From Bacteroidota bacterium (lineage in GTDB: Bacteria; Bacteroidota; Bacteroidia; JACCXN01): 64,000 nt of DNA. Shown one piece after another: positions 1-9,198 of this stretch. The DNA is taken from positions 1 through 64,000 of the forward strand of contig JACCXN010000005.1 in assembly GCA_013696965.1 (NCBI GenBank), read 5' to 3'. The stretch's first letter is position 1; the number at the start of each line of letters is the position of its first letter. A model generated the notes under the pieces. That model saw only the letters and a program-made list of their open reading frames with translations, searched no databases and was not told the origin of the DNA. The translations under genes were made by a program, and so were the position numbers.

Positions 1-207
1 TATCAGGGAAGTATTACCAGTAAGGAAAGACAGGTCCTACCCTAGGGTAGTGAAAAACAAGCAATCTAAAAGTAAACACAAAACGTTTACTAATTATAAA
101 CCAGCGTTTTAATCCTTAACTTAATGACATTGCCCTCCGGGGCTGAACTGGAATTAAAAATATTAATCTATAATTGTATCATCCCTTCGGGATTAGCTTT
201 TTCAGTG
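1..207. other. Hairpin-rich non-coding leader, content uncertain
   Basis: No convincing reading frame is present. The stretch holds a perfect 14-bp palindrome at 37-50 (CTACCCTAGGGTAG), a GCCC-TCCG-GGGC hairpin at 132-143 and an ATCCC-TTC-GGGAT hairpin at 181-193, directly followed by a terminator hairpin. Several short stable stems ending in a terminator would fit a small structured RNA on the plus strand. I could not match it to tmRNA, RNase P RNA, SRP RNA or 6S RNA from memory. The 5' end may lie outside the window. Confidence 0.3.
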
Positions 208-233
208 GCCTCGTAAAACGAGGCGGTTTTTTT
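208..233 (+). terminator. Rho-independent terminator
   Basis: A perfect 7-bp stem, GCCTCGT (208-214) and ACGAGGC (218-224) around an AAA loop, is followed by GG and seven T residues. This is a textbook intrinsic terminator on the plus strand. It ends whatever is transcribed from the left edge and insulates uvrB, which starts about 200 bp downstream. Confidence 0.8.
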
Positions 234-429
234 ATTTAAGTATTTCTAACCCCCAAATTAATTCAAGCATTGGAAAAAGCCAGATTTTGGGTTAGGGCGA
301 TTTCTTTTTTCATAGTCTTGCTTATAATTTTATACTTTTTGACTTTAAGATCTTTACATAATAAGGCAAGAGAATCAAAATGCAATAAAACTGTTATGAA
401 AAACGTATTTTTGTATAGAAGAATTTACA

Positions 430-2454
430 ATGGATTTTAAAATAATATCAGATTATAGCCCAACCGGAGATCAGCCAGTAGCAATTAAGCAATTGGTTGA
501 AGGACTAAAGGAGGGGACTAAAGCACAAACACTACTGGGTGTAACAGGTTCAGGGAAAACATTCACTATAGCTAATGTTATAGAGAATGTGAATAGACCA
601 ACTCTAATATTAAGTCACAATAAAACATTGGCTGCACAATTGTACGGAGAATTTAAACAGTTTTTCCCTAATAATGCAGTTGAATACTTTGTTTCTTATT
701 ACGATTATTATCAACCTGAGGCTTATATACCTAGCACCAATACCTTTATTGAAAAAGATCTCGCAATAAATGATGAAATTGAAAAACTAAGATTAAGCGC
801 AACATCATCCCTTCTTTCAGGAAGACGTGATGTTATTATTGTTTCATCAGTTTCCTGCATTTATGGAATTGGTAATCCTGCTGATTTTAAGCACAATGTA
901 ATAAACATTCAAAAAAAGGAGGTAATAAGCAGGAATAAGTTCCTTCATTCCCTAGTTAACAGTCTATACTCCAGAACAGAAGGTGAATTTAACAGGGGGA
1001 ATTTCAGGGTGAAAGGCGATACTGTAGATATTTTCCTTGCTTATGCTGATTATGCCTATCGTGTTTATTTCTGGGGTGATGAAATCGAGAAAATTGAATC
1101 ATTTGAACCATCCACTGGAATAGCCATTGAATCTTTTGATAGTGTAAATATTTATCCTGCTAATATCTTTGTAACCTCAAAAGAAAAACTACAAGGTGCT
1201 ATTTATGAAATTCAGGATGATTTGGTAAAACAATCGGAATTTTTCAAAGAAGAGCAAAGGAACCTGGAAGCTAAAAGAATTGAAGACCGGGTAACTTATG
1301 ATCTGGAAATGATCAGGGAATTGGGTTATTGTTCGGGAATAGAAAATTATTCAAGGTACTTTGATGGTCGTCCTCCCGGGTCAAGACCTTTTTGTCTTTT
1401 AGATTATTTTCCTGATGACTTTTTAATGGTCATTGATGAGAGTCATGTAACTATTCCTCAAGTAAGAGCAATGTATGGAGGCGATAGGTCAAGAAAAACC
1501 AATTTAGTTGAATACGGTTTTCGTTTGCCTTCTGCCATGGACAATCGTCCTCTAAAATTTGAAGAATTTGAAACATTGATTGGCCAAACCATTTATGTAA
1601 GTGCAACACCTGCAGATTATGAACTGGAGAAATCGGAAGGAATTGTTGTGGAACAGGTAATTCGTCCAACTGGCCTTCTTGATCCCGTAATAGAGGTTAG
1701 ACCAACAGTAAATCAAATAGATGATTTACTTGAATCCATTGCTTTAGTTACAAAGAAGGATGAAAGGACTTTGGTAACAACATTGACAAAAAAAATGGCA
1801 GAAGAGCTTTTCAAATACATGTCCAAGCTTCGAATCAGATGCAGGTATATTCATTCTGATGTAGATACCCTGGAGCGGGTTGAGATATTGCGTGATCTTC
1901 GCTTAGGCCTTTTCGATGTTCTTATTGGGGTTAATTTGCTTAGGGAAGGTTTAGATTTACCAGAAGTTTCACTCGTTGCTATTTTAGATGCAGATAAAGA
2001 GGGTTTCCTTCGCTCTGCCCGTTCACTTACCCAAACATCTGGAAGAGCTGCTAGAAATGTAAATGGAATGGTTATTATGTATGCAGACAAAGTGACCAAT
2101 TCGATGCGAATTACCATTGAAGAAACCCAGAGAAGAAGATTAAAACAAATAGCTTATAATTACGAACACAACATAATTCCTGCTCAAATGAACAAGTCCA
2201 AGGAATCTATTATGAAACAAACATCTGTGGCGGATTCCAAATCAAAGAATATTAAAGTTTACGGAGAATCTGTTGAGCCTGGTATTGCTGCAGATATGGA
2301 AATTCAATATATGCCAAAAGAACAGCTTGAAAAAATTGTAATTAAAACAAGAAAAGAGATGGAAACGGCTGCCAAGGAACTTGATTTCATTGGTGCTGCA
2401 AAACTTAGAGATGAACTATACAGTTACCAGGAACTTTTAAAAGCAAAAAAATGA
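430..2454 (+). CDS. uvrB: UvrABC excinuclease subunit B
   Basis: UvrB is the damage-verification helicase of nucleotide excision repair. UvrA loads it on DNA and it then positions UvrC for incision. At 674 residues it has the usual full length. The Walker A motif GVTGSGKTFT lies near residue 40, the beta-hairpin region with YYDYYQPEAYIP near residues 90-102, the DEAD-like VIDESH near 340, helicase motifs V and VI (GVNLLREGLDLPEV; QTSGRAARN) near 500-545, and the C-terminal UVR motif that contacts UvrC at about residues 630-670. The ATG at 430 gives the family N-terminus (MDFKIISDYSPTGDQ). The last four bases overlap the next gene, so the two are probably translationally coupled. Confidence 0.98.
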   Translation: MDFKIISDYSPTGDQPVAIKQLVEGLKEGTKAQTLLGVTGSGKTFTIANVIENVNRPTLILSHNKTLAAQLYGEFKQFFPNNAVEYFVSYYDYYQPEAYIPSTNTFIEKDLAINDEIEKLRLSATSSLLSGRRDVIIVSSVSCIYGIGNPADFKHNVINIQKKEVISRNKFLHSLVNSLYSRTEGEFNRGNFRVKGDTVDIFLAYADYAYRVYFWGDEIEKIESFEPSTGIAIESFDSVNIYPANIFVTSKEKLQGAIYEIQDDLVKQSEFFKEEQRNLEAKRIEDRVTYDLEMIRELGYCSGIENYSRYFDGRPPGSRPFCLLDYFPDDFLMVIDESHVTIPQVRAMYGGDRSRKTNLVEYGFRLPSAMDNRPLKFEEFETLIGQTIYVSATPADYELEKSEGIVVEQVIRPTGLLDPVIEVRPTVNQIDDLLESIALVTKKDERTLVTTLTKKMAEELFKYMSKLRIRCRYIHSDVDTLERVEILRDLRLGLFDVLIGVNLLREGLDLPEVSLVAILDADKEGFLRSARSLTQTSGRAARNVNGMVIMYADKVTNSMRITIEETQRRRLKQIAYNYEHNIIPAQMNKSKESIMKQTSVADSKSKNIKVYGESVEPGIAADMEIQYMPKEQLEKIVIKTRKEMETAAKELDFIGAAKLRDELYSYQELLKAKK

Positions 2455-2885
2455 TTAAAACTTCAACTATTGCTTTAATAATGGCTTGTACTTTTTTTTC
2501 ATGTAAAAGTGGTAAAATTGCCGATAAATCAAATAAGCCTCTTCATGAAAAGGTGATAGTTGAACCGGATTTTTCTAAACAAGGAAAAAACACGCGTATG
2601 CAAATTCAGGAAGTTAAACTGATTTCTGATAAAACCATCGAAATTTCATTCAGTTACAGTGGGGGTTGTAAGGAACATAGTTTTAGCCTTTATACCTCTG
2701 GAGCTCTGATAAAGACTCTTCCCCCTAAAATTCATTTATTTCTTGTTAATCATCAGCAAGAAGATGCTTGCAGGGAACTAATTACTGCTAAAATACAATT
2801 TGATATTTCAAATGCCCTTCCATCTAACACTAAAAAAACCATACTAATATTCAATGATGTTTTTGAATATGCTTTAGAAATATAG
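2451..2885 (+). CDS. Hypothetical lipoprotein
   Basis: A 144-residue protein begins with a short hydrophobic signal and a lipobox (TFFSC, Cys18), so it should be lipid-anchored. The rest is polar. It includes a GGCKEHSFSLY segment and a second Cys in DACREL, which could form a disulfide. I do not recognise a named family, although small lipoproteins with a GGCxxH segment recur in Bacteroidota. The start codon overlaps the uvrB stop (ATGA), indicating co-transcription with uvrB. No functional link to DNA repair is evident. Confidence 0.8.
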   Translation: MIKTSTIALIMACTFFSCKSGKIADKSNKPLHEKVIVEPDFSKQGKNTRMQIQEVKLISDKTIEISFSYSGGCKEHSFSLYTSGALIKTLPPKIHLFLVNHQQEDACRELITAKIQFDISNALPSNTKKTILIFNDVFEYALEI

Positions 2886-2954
2886 GTTTTTTATTTTCAA
2901 GCAAAAAGTCGTAAATTGAATTAGGATATTCCTTATTAAATTTAGATTTAGCGT

Positions 2955-5435
2955 ATGAAGTTATTCGCCACATTAACTACTTACTTGCTTTTTGTTTTTA
3001 TTGTTATTTCAAACTCTTTTGCTCAGAAAAACAAGGGAGGAATACCCCTTAGCATGGAGAAAAAAATAAACTTACCCCTTCCCTACTTTCATACAATGCC
3101 TGCATTTAATGCTGTGGAAATGTTAGCGGAGGACGATTCACTAAATGCAAATAAAATAGGCCCCTTTAGATTTGGTAAAAATTTTAATACTGCTTTTAAT
3201 TTAGAAAATTCCGGAACCTGGACAAATCTTAAGCAAAGTGGACTGATATGGCGATTAGGCATTAGTTCACCAGGTGCTTATTCTATTAATTTAATTTTTG
3301 AGGATTATTATTTACCCCCGGGAGCATTCCTTTTTATTTATAATGAAAACAAAACGCATATTCTTGGTGCATTTACTCATTTAAACAACCATTCTTCCAG
3401 AAAATTTGCAACAGATTTGATAATGGGAGATAAAATAATATTGGAATACTATGAACCTGAAAAGGCAAAAATAAAGGGCTCATTATTAATAGCAACCGTT
3501 ACGCATGCTTATAGGGACATTTTAAAATTCAGCAAAAGTGATTTTGGCTCTTCAGGCCAATGCAACATAAATGTAAATTGTAAATTAGGTGAATCCTGGG
3601 AAGAGCAAATAAGATCCGTAGTAATGCTTGTGAGCGGAGGAAATGGATTTTGTTCAGGTGTATTAATAAACAATTCTGCTCTTGATGGCAAACCCTATAT
3701 TTTAACTGCTAATCATTGTGGGAATTCCGGTTTTGAATCTTGGATTTTTCGATTTAACTGGGAAGCTCCGGATTGTGAAAATCCTACCACAGCCCCACCC
3801 TTTCAATCTTTAACTGGTGCTAAAAAAAGGGCAAACAATCCTGTTTCCGATTTTTTACTTCTCGAGATGTTTGATAAAGTTCCCCAAAGTTATAATGCCT
3901 ATTTTTCTGGATGGGAAAATAAAAACAATCAATCAGAAAAAGGAGTTACAATTCATCATCCTAAGGGGGATATAAAAAAAATATCTGAATACATTAAACC
4001 AACAGTTAGTGAAAATATAGATGGGACAGAAATTTGGAAAGTAATCTCCTGGAATAAAGGAACTACTGAACCAGGCTCATCAGGTTCTCCACTTTTTGAT
4101 CAAAATCATAGAATTATAGGCCAATTATATGGAGGGCTGGCAACATGTGATAATCCCAAGGAAGATTATTATGGCAAACTTTCCACTTCCTGGGATGGTA
4201 TTTCCAATACTTTGCGATTAAGAGATTGGTTGGACCCGATAAACTCTGGAGTTACTTTTCTTAATGGTTATGATTTTGGAATTCCAGCTTTTTCACTAGA
4301 TGCAGGTATTATTGCCACTCTAATTCCGAAAAATGAATCTATTACTTGTGTTGATTCAATTACACCTGTTTTGTTAATTAAAAATTTTGGGTTGGAAACA
4401 ATAAATTCAGTAGTTATTGAATTTAAAATCAATAATTTACCGGCTCACAAACAGCTTTTTACCCTAAATTTAATTCAAGGTGATTTTGATACCCTTATTC
4501 TTAATACAATAGGTGTAACAGTTGGGGATAATTTTTTTACTGCTTTTGTTTCAAATCCAAATGAATCTATAGATCAAAATATGGCAAATGATTCAATTCG
4601 TGTGAATTTTAAAATAAAAAATATGGATACCATTATTTCCATTTCCCCTGCTTTTAGAGAAAATTTTGAAGGATTGGATTTTCCTCCCGAAGGCTGGGAT
4701 CGAATTAACCCCGATAATAGCATAAGTTGGACAAGAACAAAAGTAGCCAGTAGCTTTTCGGAGAATGGTGCCTCCATTAGAATTACAAACTTTCACTACA
4801 ATACAAATTATCAGAGTGATTATTTACTTTCTCCGGCTTTAAATTTCACCGGCAGTTCTCCCCCAACCTTAGAATTTGATGTTGCTTATTCCCGGTTTTC
4901 ATCCCTAAAACATGATTCACTTATCGTTTCGGTTTCTGTTGATTGTATGCTTAATTGGGAAAGGATCTATGCAAAAGGCAATGCACTTCTTTCAACAAAT
5001 AATGGGGAAAATGTTACAATTTCTTTTGTTCCAAAAAAAGATGAATGGAGAAAGGAAATTATTAATCTGAATCAATTTAAAGACAACCAAAGTGTATTTT
5101 TACGGTTTGAAAACATCAATGGAAATGGGAATAATTTATATCTTGACAATATAGCCGTTTATGATGCGCTTAACAGCATTTCAAATGAAAACCCAAACCC
5201 TCATTTTAGCATATTTCCAAATCCATCTTCATCAATCTTTATTGTTAAATCAACAGAACAGGTTGAAGAAATTACAGTTTACAATTTATTAGGTGAGGTA
5301 ATTTTAAAGCTATTTGTTAAAAAGCATGAACAACAACCACAAATTGATTTATCAGCTTTTCCTGATGGAATCTATATTGTTGAACTCATTTTCCTTGAAG
5401 GAAAAAAATGGGGGAAATTAAGTAAATCAAATTAA
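2955..5435 (+). CDS. Secreted trypsin-like (lysyl endopeptidase-like) protease with T9SS sorting domain
   Basis: This 826-residue exported serine endopeptidase is probably a T9SS cargo. A signal peptide covers residues 1-23 (ending SFAQ). The chymotrypsin-fold catalytic domain spans about 200-430. The triad is visible as His254 (LTANHCG), Asp299 (PVSDFLLLEM) and Ser376 (PGSSGSPLF), in the style of Achromobacter lysyl endopeptidase. A cleaved-adhesin/MAM-like domain starts near residue 570 (ENFEGLDFPPEGWD). The C-terminal ~75 residues form a type A sorting domain (SIFPNPSS, DLSAFPDGIYIVEL). The gene is transcribed alone and converges on a small minus-strand lipoprotein gene 8 bp away. Substrate specificity is inferred from family resemblance only. 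Confidence 0.93.
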   Translation: MKLFATLTTYLLFVFIVISNSFAQKNKGGIPLSMEKKINLPLPYFHTMPAFNAVEMLAEDDSLNANKIGPFRFGKNFNTAFNLENSGTWTNLKQSGLIWRLGISSPGAYSINLIFEDYYLPPGAFLFIYNENKTHILGAFTHLNNHSSRKFATDLIMGDKIILEYYEPEKAKIKGSLLIATVTHAYRDILKFSKSDFGSSGQCNINVNCKLGESWEEQIRSVVMLVSGGNGFCSGVLINNSALDGKPYILTANHCGNSGFESWIFRFNWEAPDCENPTTAPPFQSLTGAKKRANNPVSDFLLLEMFDKVPQSYNAYFSGWENKNNQSEKGVTIHHPKGDIKKISEYIKPTVSENIDGTEIWKVISWNKGTTEPGSSGSPLFDQNHRIIGQLYGGLATCDNPKEDYYGKLSTSWDGISNTLRLRDWLDPINSGVTFLNGYDFGIPAFSLDAGIIATLIPKNESITCVDSITPVLLIKNFGLETINSVVIEFKINNLPAHKQLFTLNLIQGDFDTLILNTIGVTVGDNFFTAFVSNPNESIDQNMANDSIRVNFKIKNMDTIISISPAFRENFEGLDFPPEGWDRINPDNSISWTRTKVASSFSENGASIRITNFHYNTNYQSDYLLSPALNFTGSSPPTLEFDVAYSRFSSLKHDSLIVSVSVDCMLNWERIYAKGNALLSTNNGENVTISFVPKKDEWRKEIINLNQFKDNQSVFLRFENINGNGNNLYLDNIAVYDALNSISNENPNPHFSIFPNPSSSIFIVKSTEQVEEITVYNLLGEVILKLFVKKHEQQPQIDLSAFPDGIYIVELIFLEGKKWGKLSKSN

Positions 5436-5443
5436 AGAAAAAC

Positions 5444-5590
5444 TTATTTTCCTTTCTTGGGGATAATCATTCTATCCATTGAATTTACTTTCCTACCTTT
5501 TGTTTTTTTGGAAGAGGAACATCCTGAAAAACTCAAAAAACAAAACATAAAAAAAAGAAGAACCAATATTTTACATGCTAGTGTTTTCAT
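5444..5590 (-). CDS. Very small lipoprotein
   Basis: A 48-residue reading frame starts at the ATG at 5590 (MKTLACKILVL). It has a hydrophobic signal of about 22 residues, a lipobox (SFSGC) and a short basic tail (KKTKGRKVNSMDRM). An upstream in-frame start would add up to 21 hydrophobic residues and spoil the signal peptide, so the internal ATG is preferred. It ends 8 bp from the convergent protease gene. Such basic mini-lipoproteins are common in Bacteroidota but I know no function for them. The main support is the clean signal and lipobox. Confidence 0.55.
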   Translation of the reverse strand: MKTLACKILVLLFFMFCFLSFSGCSSSKKTKGRKVNSMDRMIIPKKGK

Positions 5591-5794
5591 AATAGCCATT
5601 AATTTAATCCCAAAGTTAACAATAATGCCAATTAATGTCAATAATAATAGCATTATTATAAAGAAAAACCTATGAAAGTATTTAATTGTTGTCTGTTTTT
5701 TTCCGACTTTTAAATATTACCGGTTCTCATTATCCATTTTACCGGTTCTAACATTAAAAACCCTTACCAACACCATTAAATCTGCTTACCTAAA

Positions 5795-7024
5795 CTAATT
5801 ATTCATTGCCTTTAATCTTTTAATAAGGGATGGATGTGAATAATATACGAATTCATAGGCAGAATGAGGGGTAAGATTACTCAAATTATCAGCAGAAAGT
5901 TTTTTTAGTGCAGAAATTAATGCATTTTTATTATACGTTTCTTTTGAATATTTATCCGCTTCATATTCATTTTTCCTGGAATTTGCATTCATAATAATTC
6001 CTAATAATAAAGAAAGTGGTGAATAAAGCAGTGAAAAAGCCAGAATTCCAATATGAAAACTGTCATTTTCAACCCCTAGGGCACCAGCTAAGGCAGGATT
6101 ATCAATAACCAAGGAAAGAATAAAAAGCATAAGTCCTGTTTGTAGAACACCCATAATTATGCCTTGCAAAGTATGTTTCTTTTTGAAATGCCCTACCTCA
6201 TGGGCTAAAATCGCAACTAGCTCCTCAACAGTATGCTTTTCAATGAGTGTATCATATAAAACAATTTTTTTTCGTGGACCCAACCCGCTAAAAAAAGCAT
6301 TAGCCTTTGAACTACGTTTAGATCCATCCATTACATAAAGATTATCAAGTTTAAAATTAACTTTATTGCAATAGGATTCAATTGCAGATCTAAGTTCGCC
6401 TTCTGGTAATGGGGATAATTTATTGAACAAGGGAATAATTACAGAGGCATAAAACATGGTTGAAAGAACCATAAAAACAATTAAGGTAATCCAAATGTAT
6501 AACCAGAAGAACATTCCTGTTTCATGGTATATCCATGTAATTAGAGCTATTAAGCCTCCGCCAATAACTACAGAAAGTAAATATCCTTTAATTTTATCCA
6601 TAATGTATGTTTTTGCTGTAGTTTTATTAAAGCCATATTTCTCCTCAATTACAAAAGTATCATACAAATCAAAAGGAGTAAAAATAATATCGGATGCAAT
6701 ACCAAGGATTCCGAAGAATAAAATTGCAATTAGAATTGGATTATCAGAGAAGGATCTTGCTAAATTATCAACAAAGGCAAACCCTTTGAATAAAAGCATG
6801 AATAAAATCAAAACAAGACTAAGAGTGCTTGTAATCATTGAAAACATAGCGCTTTCCTTGTTATATTCCTGAGATTTTCGGTATTTAATTTCATCATAAA
6901 CATCTTCTGCTTCCTTTGGTGGTGTATCATGCATATTCTTAATATTCAGGTAATTTAATATGCGTTCAAAAAGGTAATTGAAAATAATTATGGCAATTAT
7001 GATGTAAAAGATAATATGTTCCAT
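5795..7024 (-). CDS. M48 family CAAX-type membrane metalloprotease (Ste24-like)
   Basis: This 409-residue integral membrane zinc protease resembles CAAX prenyl protease 1. It has several predicted membrane helices: near the N-terminus, around 60-120, 145-205 and 290-345. The zinc motif HEVGH lies at residues 275-279 (His275, Glu276, His279), and the third ligand Glu sits in the RKNEYEADKYSKE segment near 360. An N-terminal M48_M-type region (SDNPILIAILFFGILG, FDLYDTFVIEEKYGFNKTT) is typical of the Ste24 subgroup. Bacterial members are thought to work in membrane-protein quality control rather than on prenylated proteins. It stands alone between a convergent lipoprotein gene and a decayed gene. 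Confidence 0.93.
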   Translation of the reverse strand: MEHIIFYIIIAIIIFNYLFERILNYLNIKNMHDTPPKEAEDVYDEIKYRKSQEYNKESAMFSMITSTLSLVLILFMLLFKGFAFVDNLARSFSDNPILIAILFFGILGIASDIIFTPFDLYDTFVIEEKYGFNKTTAKTYIMDKIKGYLLSVVIGGGLIALITWIYHETGMFFWLYIWITLIVFMVLSTMFYASVIIPLFNKLSPLPEGELRSAIESYCNKVNFKLDNLYVMDGSKRSSKANAFFSGLGPRKKIVLYDTLIEKHTVEELVAILAHEVGHFKKKHTLQGIIMGVLQTGLMLFILSLVIDNPALAGALGVENDSFHIGILAFSLLYSPLSLLLGIIMNANSRKNEYEADKYSKETYNKNALISALKKLSADNLSNLTPHSAYEFVYYSHPSLIKRLKAMNN

Positions 7025-7189
7025 TTAAAATTAATTTGAAGGAGGGCTAAATTAGATGTTTTTATACAACAGAGCAAGGTTATGTAAATAATAACCGATA
7101 CAAAAACCAGCGAATATTAAAAATTACTTTTTATACTGCTCAGAACAGAAAAAAATAAAACATAAATAACCCTAAGACAAGTAATAGAA

Positions 7190-7495
7190 TCAAATTAATA
7201 ATGCCATATTCTTAATTTTTAAATGATGGATTTTTAGGGCTATTTTGGATTCTGTAATAAAATGAAAAACAAACCAGTGCAGAATATATTCCAATAGGGT
7301 CCGGGAGAATATTCCAGCAATAAGCAGCATAAGCGAACTTAGAAAGGATGATTGAGTTTGGGAGTGCAATCACAAAAAAAACAGGATTAAAGGAATATAA
7401 ACTAAAAGTGTAACAGTTGCAAATGTTTTGGTTAAGGCTTCTAAAACAGGATTTTTAAATACACGTACAAGGACTATATTTTCATTCTTATCCAT
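7190..7495 (-). pseudogene. Decayed fatty-acid hydroxylase / sterol desaturase family gene
   Basis: Reading the minus strand from the ATG at 7495 gives 41 residues (MDKNENIVLVRVFKNPVLEA...) up to a TGA at 7372-7370. The same frame then continues with SLMLLIAGIFSRTLLEYI and LHWFVFHFITESKIALKIHH, stopping at 7190. The LLEYILHWFVFHF stretch followed by KIHH closely resembles the first His-box region of bacterial fatty-acid hydroxylases, where LEYxLHRFxFHF precedes further histidine boxes. The later histidine boxes are missing. The gene is therefore both interrupted by a stop and truncated at its 3' end. Loss of function is inferred. A sequencing error could explain the TGA but not the missing half. 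Confidence 0.6.
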
Positions 7496-7809
7496 TAGTT
7501 AGGCTATAAGTTAACAAAAAAAATCAAATTATATGCCACTAATATTTTAAATACACTCTTTTTCTCATTTAATAAAATTGGCAAAAATTCCTTGTGATGA
7601 ATTTACTCAATATGTAGAAAACACTCCTCATTTAAATCATTTCCTTTTATTAATAGCTGACAGAAAAATAAGGCAAAACAACAAGGCGGATTTCTTTCAG
7701 ACTGGATTACTGGCAAATACTTTAATGAATTTATGGCCTTGGAAACATTTGAATAATTGGCAGGATTTTTTATGTCATCTAAAATGAGTGAAACTTAAAA
7801 CTAAAATTT
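7496..7809. other. Intergenic stretch with one weak ORF
   Basis: The only open frame is TTG-initiated, 7578-7787 on the plus strand (69 residues). It has no ATG, no recognisable domain and mixed composition (KHLNNWQDFLCHLK at its end). I do not call it a gene. It could be debris from the same decay that affected the neighbouring hydroxylase remnant. No tRNA, inverted repeat or terminator was seen. Confidence 0.4.
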
Positions 7810-7953
7810 ATGAATAACCTTTTATACATAATTGCAGTAATTCTGGTAATTGGATGGGCAATTGGATTTTTCGCCTATGAAGCCGGAAACATTATCCATA
7901 TCTTATTGGTTGTTGCAGTAATTGCTGTTTTATTACGATTAATAAGGGGGTGA
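7810..7953 (+). CDS. lmo0937-family small membrane protein, copy 1
   Basis: This 47-residue peptide (MNNLLYIIAVILVIGWAIGF...) is almost entirely two hydrophobic segments separated by AYEAGNIIH, and it ends LLRLIRG. This is the pattern of the lmo0937 (DUF5670) family, tiny two-helix membrane proteins often found near stress genes. It is the first of two tandem near-copies (the second at 8000-8146). Function is unknown, and the family assignment comes from sequence recall. Confidence 0.8.
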   Translation: MNNLLYIIAVILVIGWAIGFFAYEAGNIIHILLVVAVIAVLLRLIRG

Positions 7954-7999
7954 AATTGCTAATAAAAACATTGCTTTTTAACTTTAAAAAATAGAAATC

Positions 8000-8146
8000 A
8001 TGACAAACTTATTATATATAATTGCCGTAATCCTGGTAATTTCTTGGGCAGTTGGGTTTTTCGCCTATGAAGCAGGAAACATAATTCATATTTTACTTAT
8101 TATCGCTGTCATAGCCGTATTACTAAGGTTGATAAGAGGAGCCTGA
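8000..8146 (+). CDS. lmo0937-family small membrane protein, copy 2
   Basis: This 48-residue peptide is almost identical to the preceding one. Changes are mostly conservative (ISWAVGF for IGWAIGF, LLIIAV for LLVVAV) and there is one extra terminal Ala. Two membrane segments flank the invariant AYEAGNIIH. The copies differ at many silent sites, so the duplication is not recent and both appear to be under protein-level constraint. They are followed by a DksA-like gene, in keeping with a general-stress neighbourhood. Confidence 0.8.
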   Translation: MTNLLYIIAVILVISWAVGFFAYEAGNIIHILLIIAVIAVLLRLIRGA

Positions 8147-8423
8147 TAAAAGGACTTTTCTTTTTGAAAATAAAATTTACAAACCTTATAATTCCCTCAT
8201 GGATGAGCACTTATTCATTGTCATAAGGCCAAAAGTTTGCATAAAGATAATAAACAAGCAAATGCTTTCCTGGGGAATTTAAATAGAAAAACCACTATGA
8301 ATCACCATAAACTAATGTTGATTGTTGTTTTTTATTTATAAAAAATCAAGAGGATACAAGTTTAATAAAAAAAAGAAAATTTTTAGATTAATTAAAACCA
8401 AGAATAAATTCATAAAATACAAT

Positions 8424-9008
8424 ATGGAAAGTATAGACAAGCCAAGGGTTCAATCAAAAACGGAGAAAGCCATAAAGAAAACAGTAAACAAGTCATTGGA
8501 AAAGAGTAAAATTAATTCTGATAAACCTGAAGCAAACTCAAAGAAAAAGATTGCTACAACAAATGAATTCAGGAAGACTAAGATTAAAGTAGAAGCGCCA
8601 AAAATCCAAACCGTTGATACAAATATTAAAAGTGGGAAAACAAGGTATTCTGATCTTGAATTACAAGAATTCAAGGAATTAATTACGCACAAACTTGCTG
8701 ATGCCAAAATAGAAGCTAAAGCTTTACACGATTTGTTAAAAAAAACCCATGATAATGGTACGGATGATACAGCAAGGGCATTTAAAAATCTTGAAGAATG
8801 CTCTGACACTCAGTCAAAGGAAGAGTTGGGACAATTGGCAAGCAGGCAACAAAAATTTATTGAACAGCTCGAACATGCTTTAATACGGATAGAAACCAAA
8901 TGCTATGGTGTTTGTCATATTTCCGGAAAACTAATACCCAAAGAAAGATTAAGAATTGTTCCACACACAACTCAAACAATAGAGACTAAGCTAATAAGTG
9001 AACGCTAA
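8424..9008 (+). CDS. TraR/DksA-family protein with Lys-rich N-terminus
   Basis: The ATG at 8424 (MESIDKPRVQSK) gives a 194-residue protein. The frame is open from 8322, but those codons are AT-rich and not protein-like. Residues 1-80 are lysine-rich and probably disordered. The rest has the DksA coiled-coil (LKKTHDNGTDDTAR, EELGQLASRQQKFIEQLEHALIRIE) and the zinc-finger-like end CYGVCHISGKLIPKERL. Only two of the four classic cysteines remain, a pattern I associate with many Bacteroidota homologues. It probably acts on RNA polymerase during stress, but this is inferred from family only. Confidence 0.88.
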   Translation: MESIDKPRVQSKTEKAIKKTVNKSLEKSKINSDKPEANSKKKIATTNEFRKTKIKVEAPKIQTVDTNIKSGKTRYSDLELQEFKELITHKLADAKIEAKALHDLLKKTHDNGTDDTARAFKNLEECSDTQSKEELGQLASRQQKFIEQLEHALIRIETKCYGVCHISGKLIPKERLRIVPHTTQTIETKLISER

Positions 9009-9198
9009 GATATTAATACGCATTGGAGTGAAATTCTTAATTAATGTATTAATTTAAACGAAAATTCAATTTATTGATTTTAGCCAAAATACACTTATTA
9101 AATTTCATGAAGCAAAAGATTCTAACAAAAATTTGATTACCAAATTAAATAGGATAAATGATTGAAACAATTCGATTATTATCAAGTCAATTTGAATT

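Noticed and set aside
6456-6872. 138-codon plus-strand frame
   Set aside because: Lies wholly inside the M48 protease gene on the other strand, which has clear family motifs.
7578-7787. 69-codon frame with TTG start
   Set aside because: No ATG, no recognisable domain, and it lies beside a decayed gene.
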